This document shows, one piece after another, positions 6,465 through 6,556 of a stretch of 6,556 bases of DNA (its first letter is position 1; every line of letters begins with the position of its first letter). The notes beneath the pieces are model-generated. The model ran no database searches, was not told where the DNA came from, and saw only the letters and a list, made by a program, of their open reading frames with translations. The translations under genes and the position numbers were made by a program. The DNA comes from JAQGMJ01 sp036271855 (lineage in GTDB: Bacteria; Pseudomonadota; Gammaproteobacteria; Burkholderiales; JAEUOS01): the NCBI GenBank assembly GCA_036271855.1, contig DATAZV010000176.1, forward strand, positions 1 through 6,556. The letters run 5' to 3'.

Positions 6465-6484
6465 TACTGTATATTAATACAGTA
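6465..6484. promoter_or_regulatory. LexA (SOS) box
   Basis: TACTGTATATTAATACAGTA. This carries the required CTGT-N8-ACAG core (6467-6482) inside perfect 8-bp inverted arms, and matches the E. coli-type consensus at 18 of 20 positions, the two differences being in the AT-rich centre. It lies in the divergent intergenic region, touching the start codon of the leftward zinc-ribbon gene and about 70 nt from the likely start of the rightward gene. A TTGTCA at 6458-6463 could be a rightward -35 overlapped by LexA, but no good -10 follows at 17 nt. The site is seen directly; SOS control of one or both genes is a strong inference. Confidence 0.88.
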
Positions 6485-6514
6485 TTTGGGAGTGTAGTAT
6501 TACTGGATGAATAA

Positions 6515-6535
6515 GGCCGGAAGACTTTTCCGGCC
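6515..6535 (+). other. Leader hairpin directly before a Shine-Dalgarno sequence
   Basis: Perfect 8-bp inverted repeat GGCCGGAA / TTCCGGCC with a 5-nt loop (GACTT). The stem ends exactly where AAGGAG (6536-6541) begins. There is no T-tract after it, so in rightward transcripts it would be a 5' leader structure abutting the ribosome binding site, not a terminator. Confidence 0.5.
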
Positions 6536-6552
6536 AAGGAGCAAGAGCAACC

Positions 6553-6556
6553 ATGT
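6553..6556 (+). CDS. Probable start of a rightward, LexA-controlled gene running off the window
   Basis: ATG at 6553, with AAGGAG (6536-6541) 11 nt upstream, a little far but the best ribosome binding site here. An alternative in-frame-open start is the ATG at 6507 (MNKAGRLFRPRSKSNH, open to the window edge), but it lacks a well-placed Shine-Dalgarno. Nothing of the product can be read. The LexA box upstream suggests an SOS gene. Confidence 0.4.

Overview
The window looks like chromosomal DNA from a GC-rich Gram-negative proteobacterium. Betaproteobacteria is my best guess, from the style of the CysTWA proteins, a lipobox-type lipoprotein and a near-perfect E. coli-type LexA box; this is inference, since no rRNA or other marker gene is present.

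Left part (1-2490, + strand): the end of a sulfate/thiosulfate ABC importer operon, cysT (5' end missing), cysW and cysA. The genes are tightly packed, with a 3-nt gap between cysT and cysW and an ATGA overlap between cysW and cysA. CysT and CysW form the inner-membrane channel and CysA is the ATPase. The periplasmic binding protein would be encoded outside the window.

Middle (2491-3828, - strand): convergent to cysA is a probable two-gene unit. It holds a 370-aa four-helix membrane protein with a long Ala/Pro-rich insert and, 32 nt downstream, a 25-aa hydrophobic microprotein with a strong ribosome binding site. Three GC-rich hairpins lie between this unit and cysA. The one nearest cysA has a C(UUCG)G loop and a U-tract and reads as the unit's terminator.

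Right part (3829-6556): this has the character of an accessory region. It contains a 73-aa lipoprotein gene (+), a decayed C-terminus of an MFS transporter (+), a lower-GC 148-aa protein (-) with a cytidine-deaminase-type zinc signature (HAE ... CxxC), and a six-helix membrane protein (-). The last resembles the haem/quinone-type anchor of CyaC-like adenylate cyclases but stops where the ferredoxin and cyclase domains should begin. Two related inverted-repeat elements flank that gene. At the far right, a 104-aa zinc-ribbon protein (-) starts directly against a 20-bp LexA (SOS) box. A divergent gene apparently begins in the last bases of the window, behind a hairpin and a Shine-Dalgarno sequence.

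The most interesting items are the orphan deaminase-fold protein, the SOS box shared by the zinc-ribbon gene and the unseen rightward gene, the repeat-bounded truncated cyclase anchor, and the microprotein paired with the four-helix membrane protein. I saw no tRNA, rRNA, CRISPR array or intact transposase.
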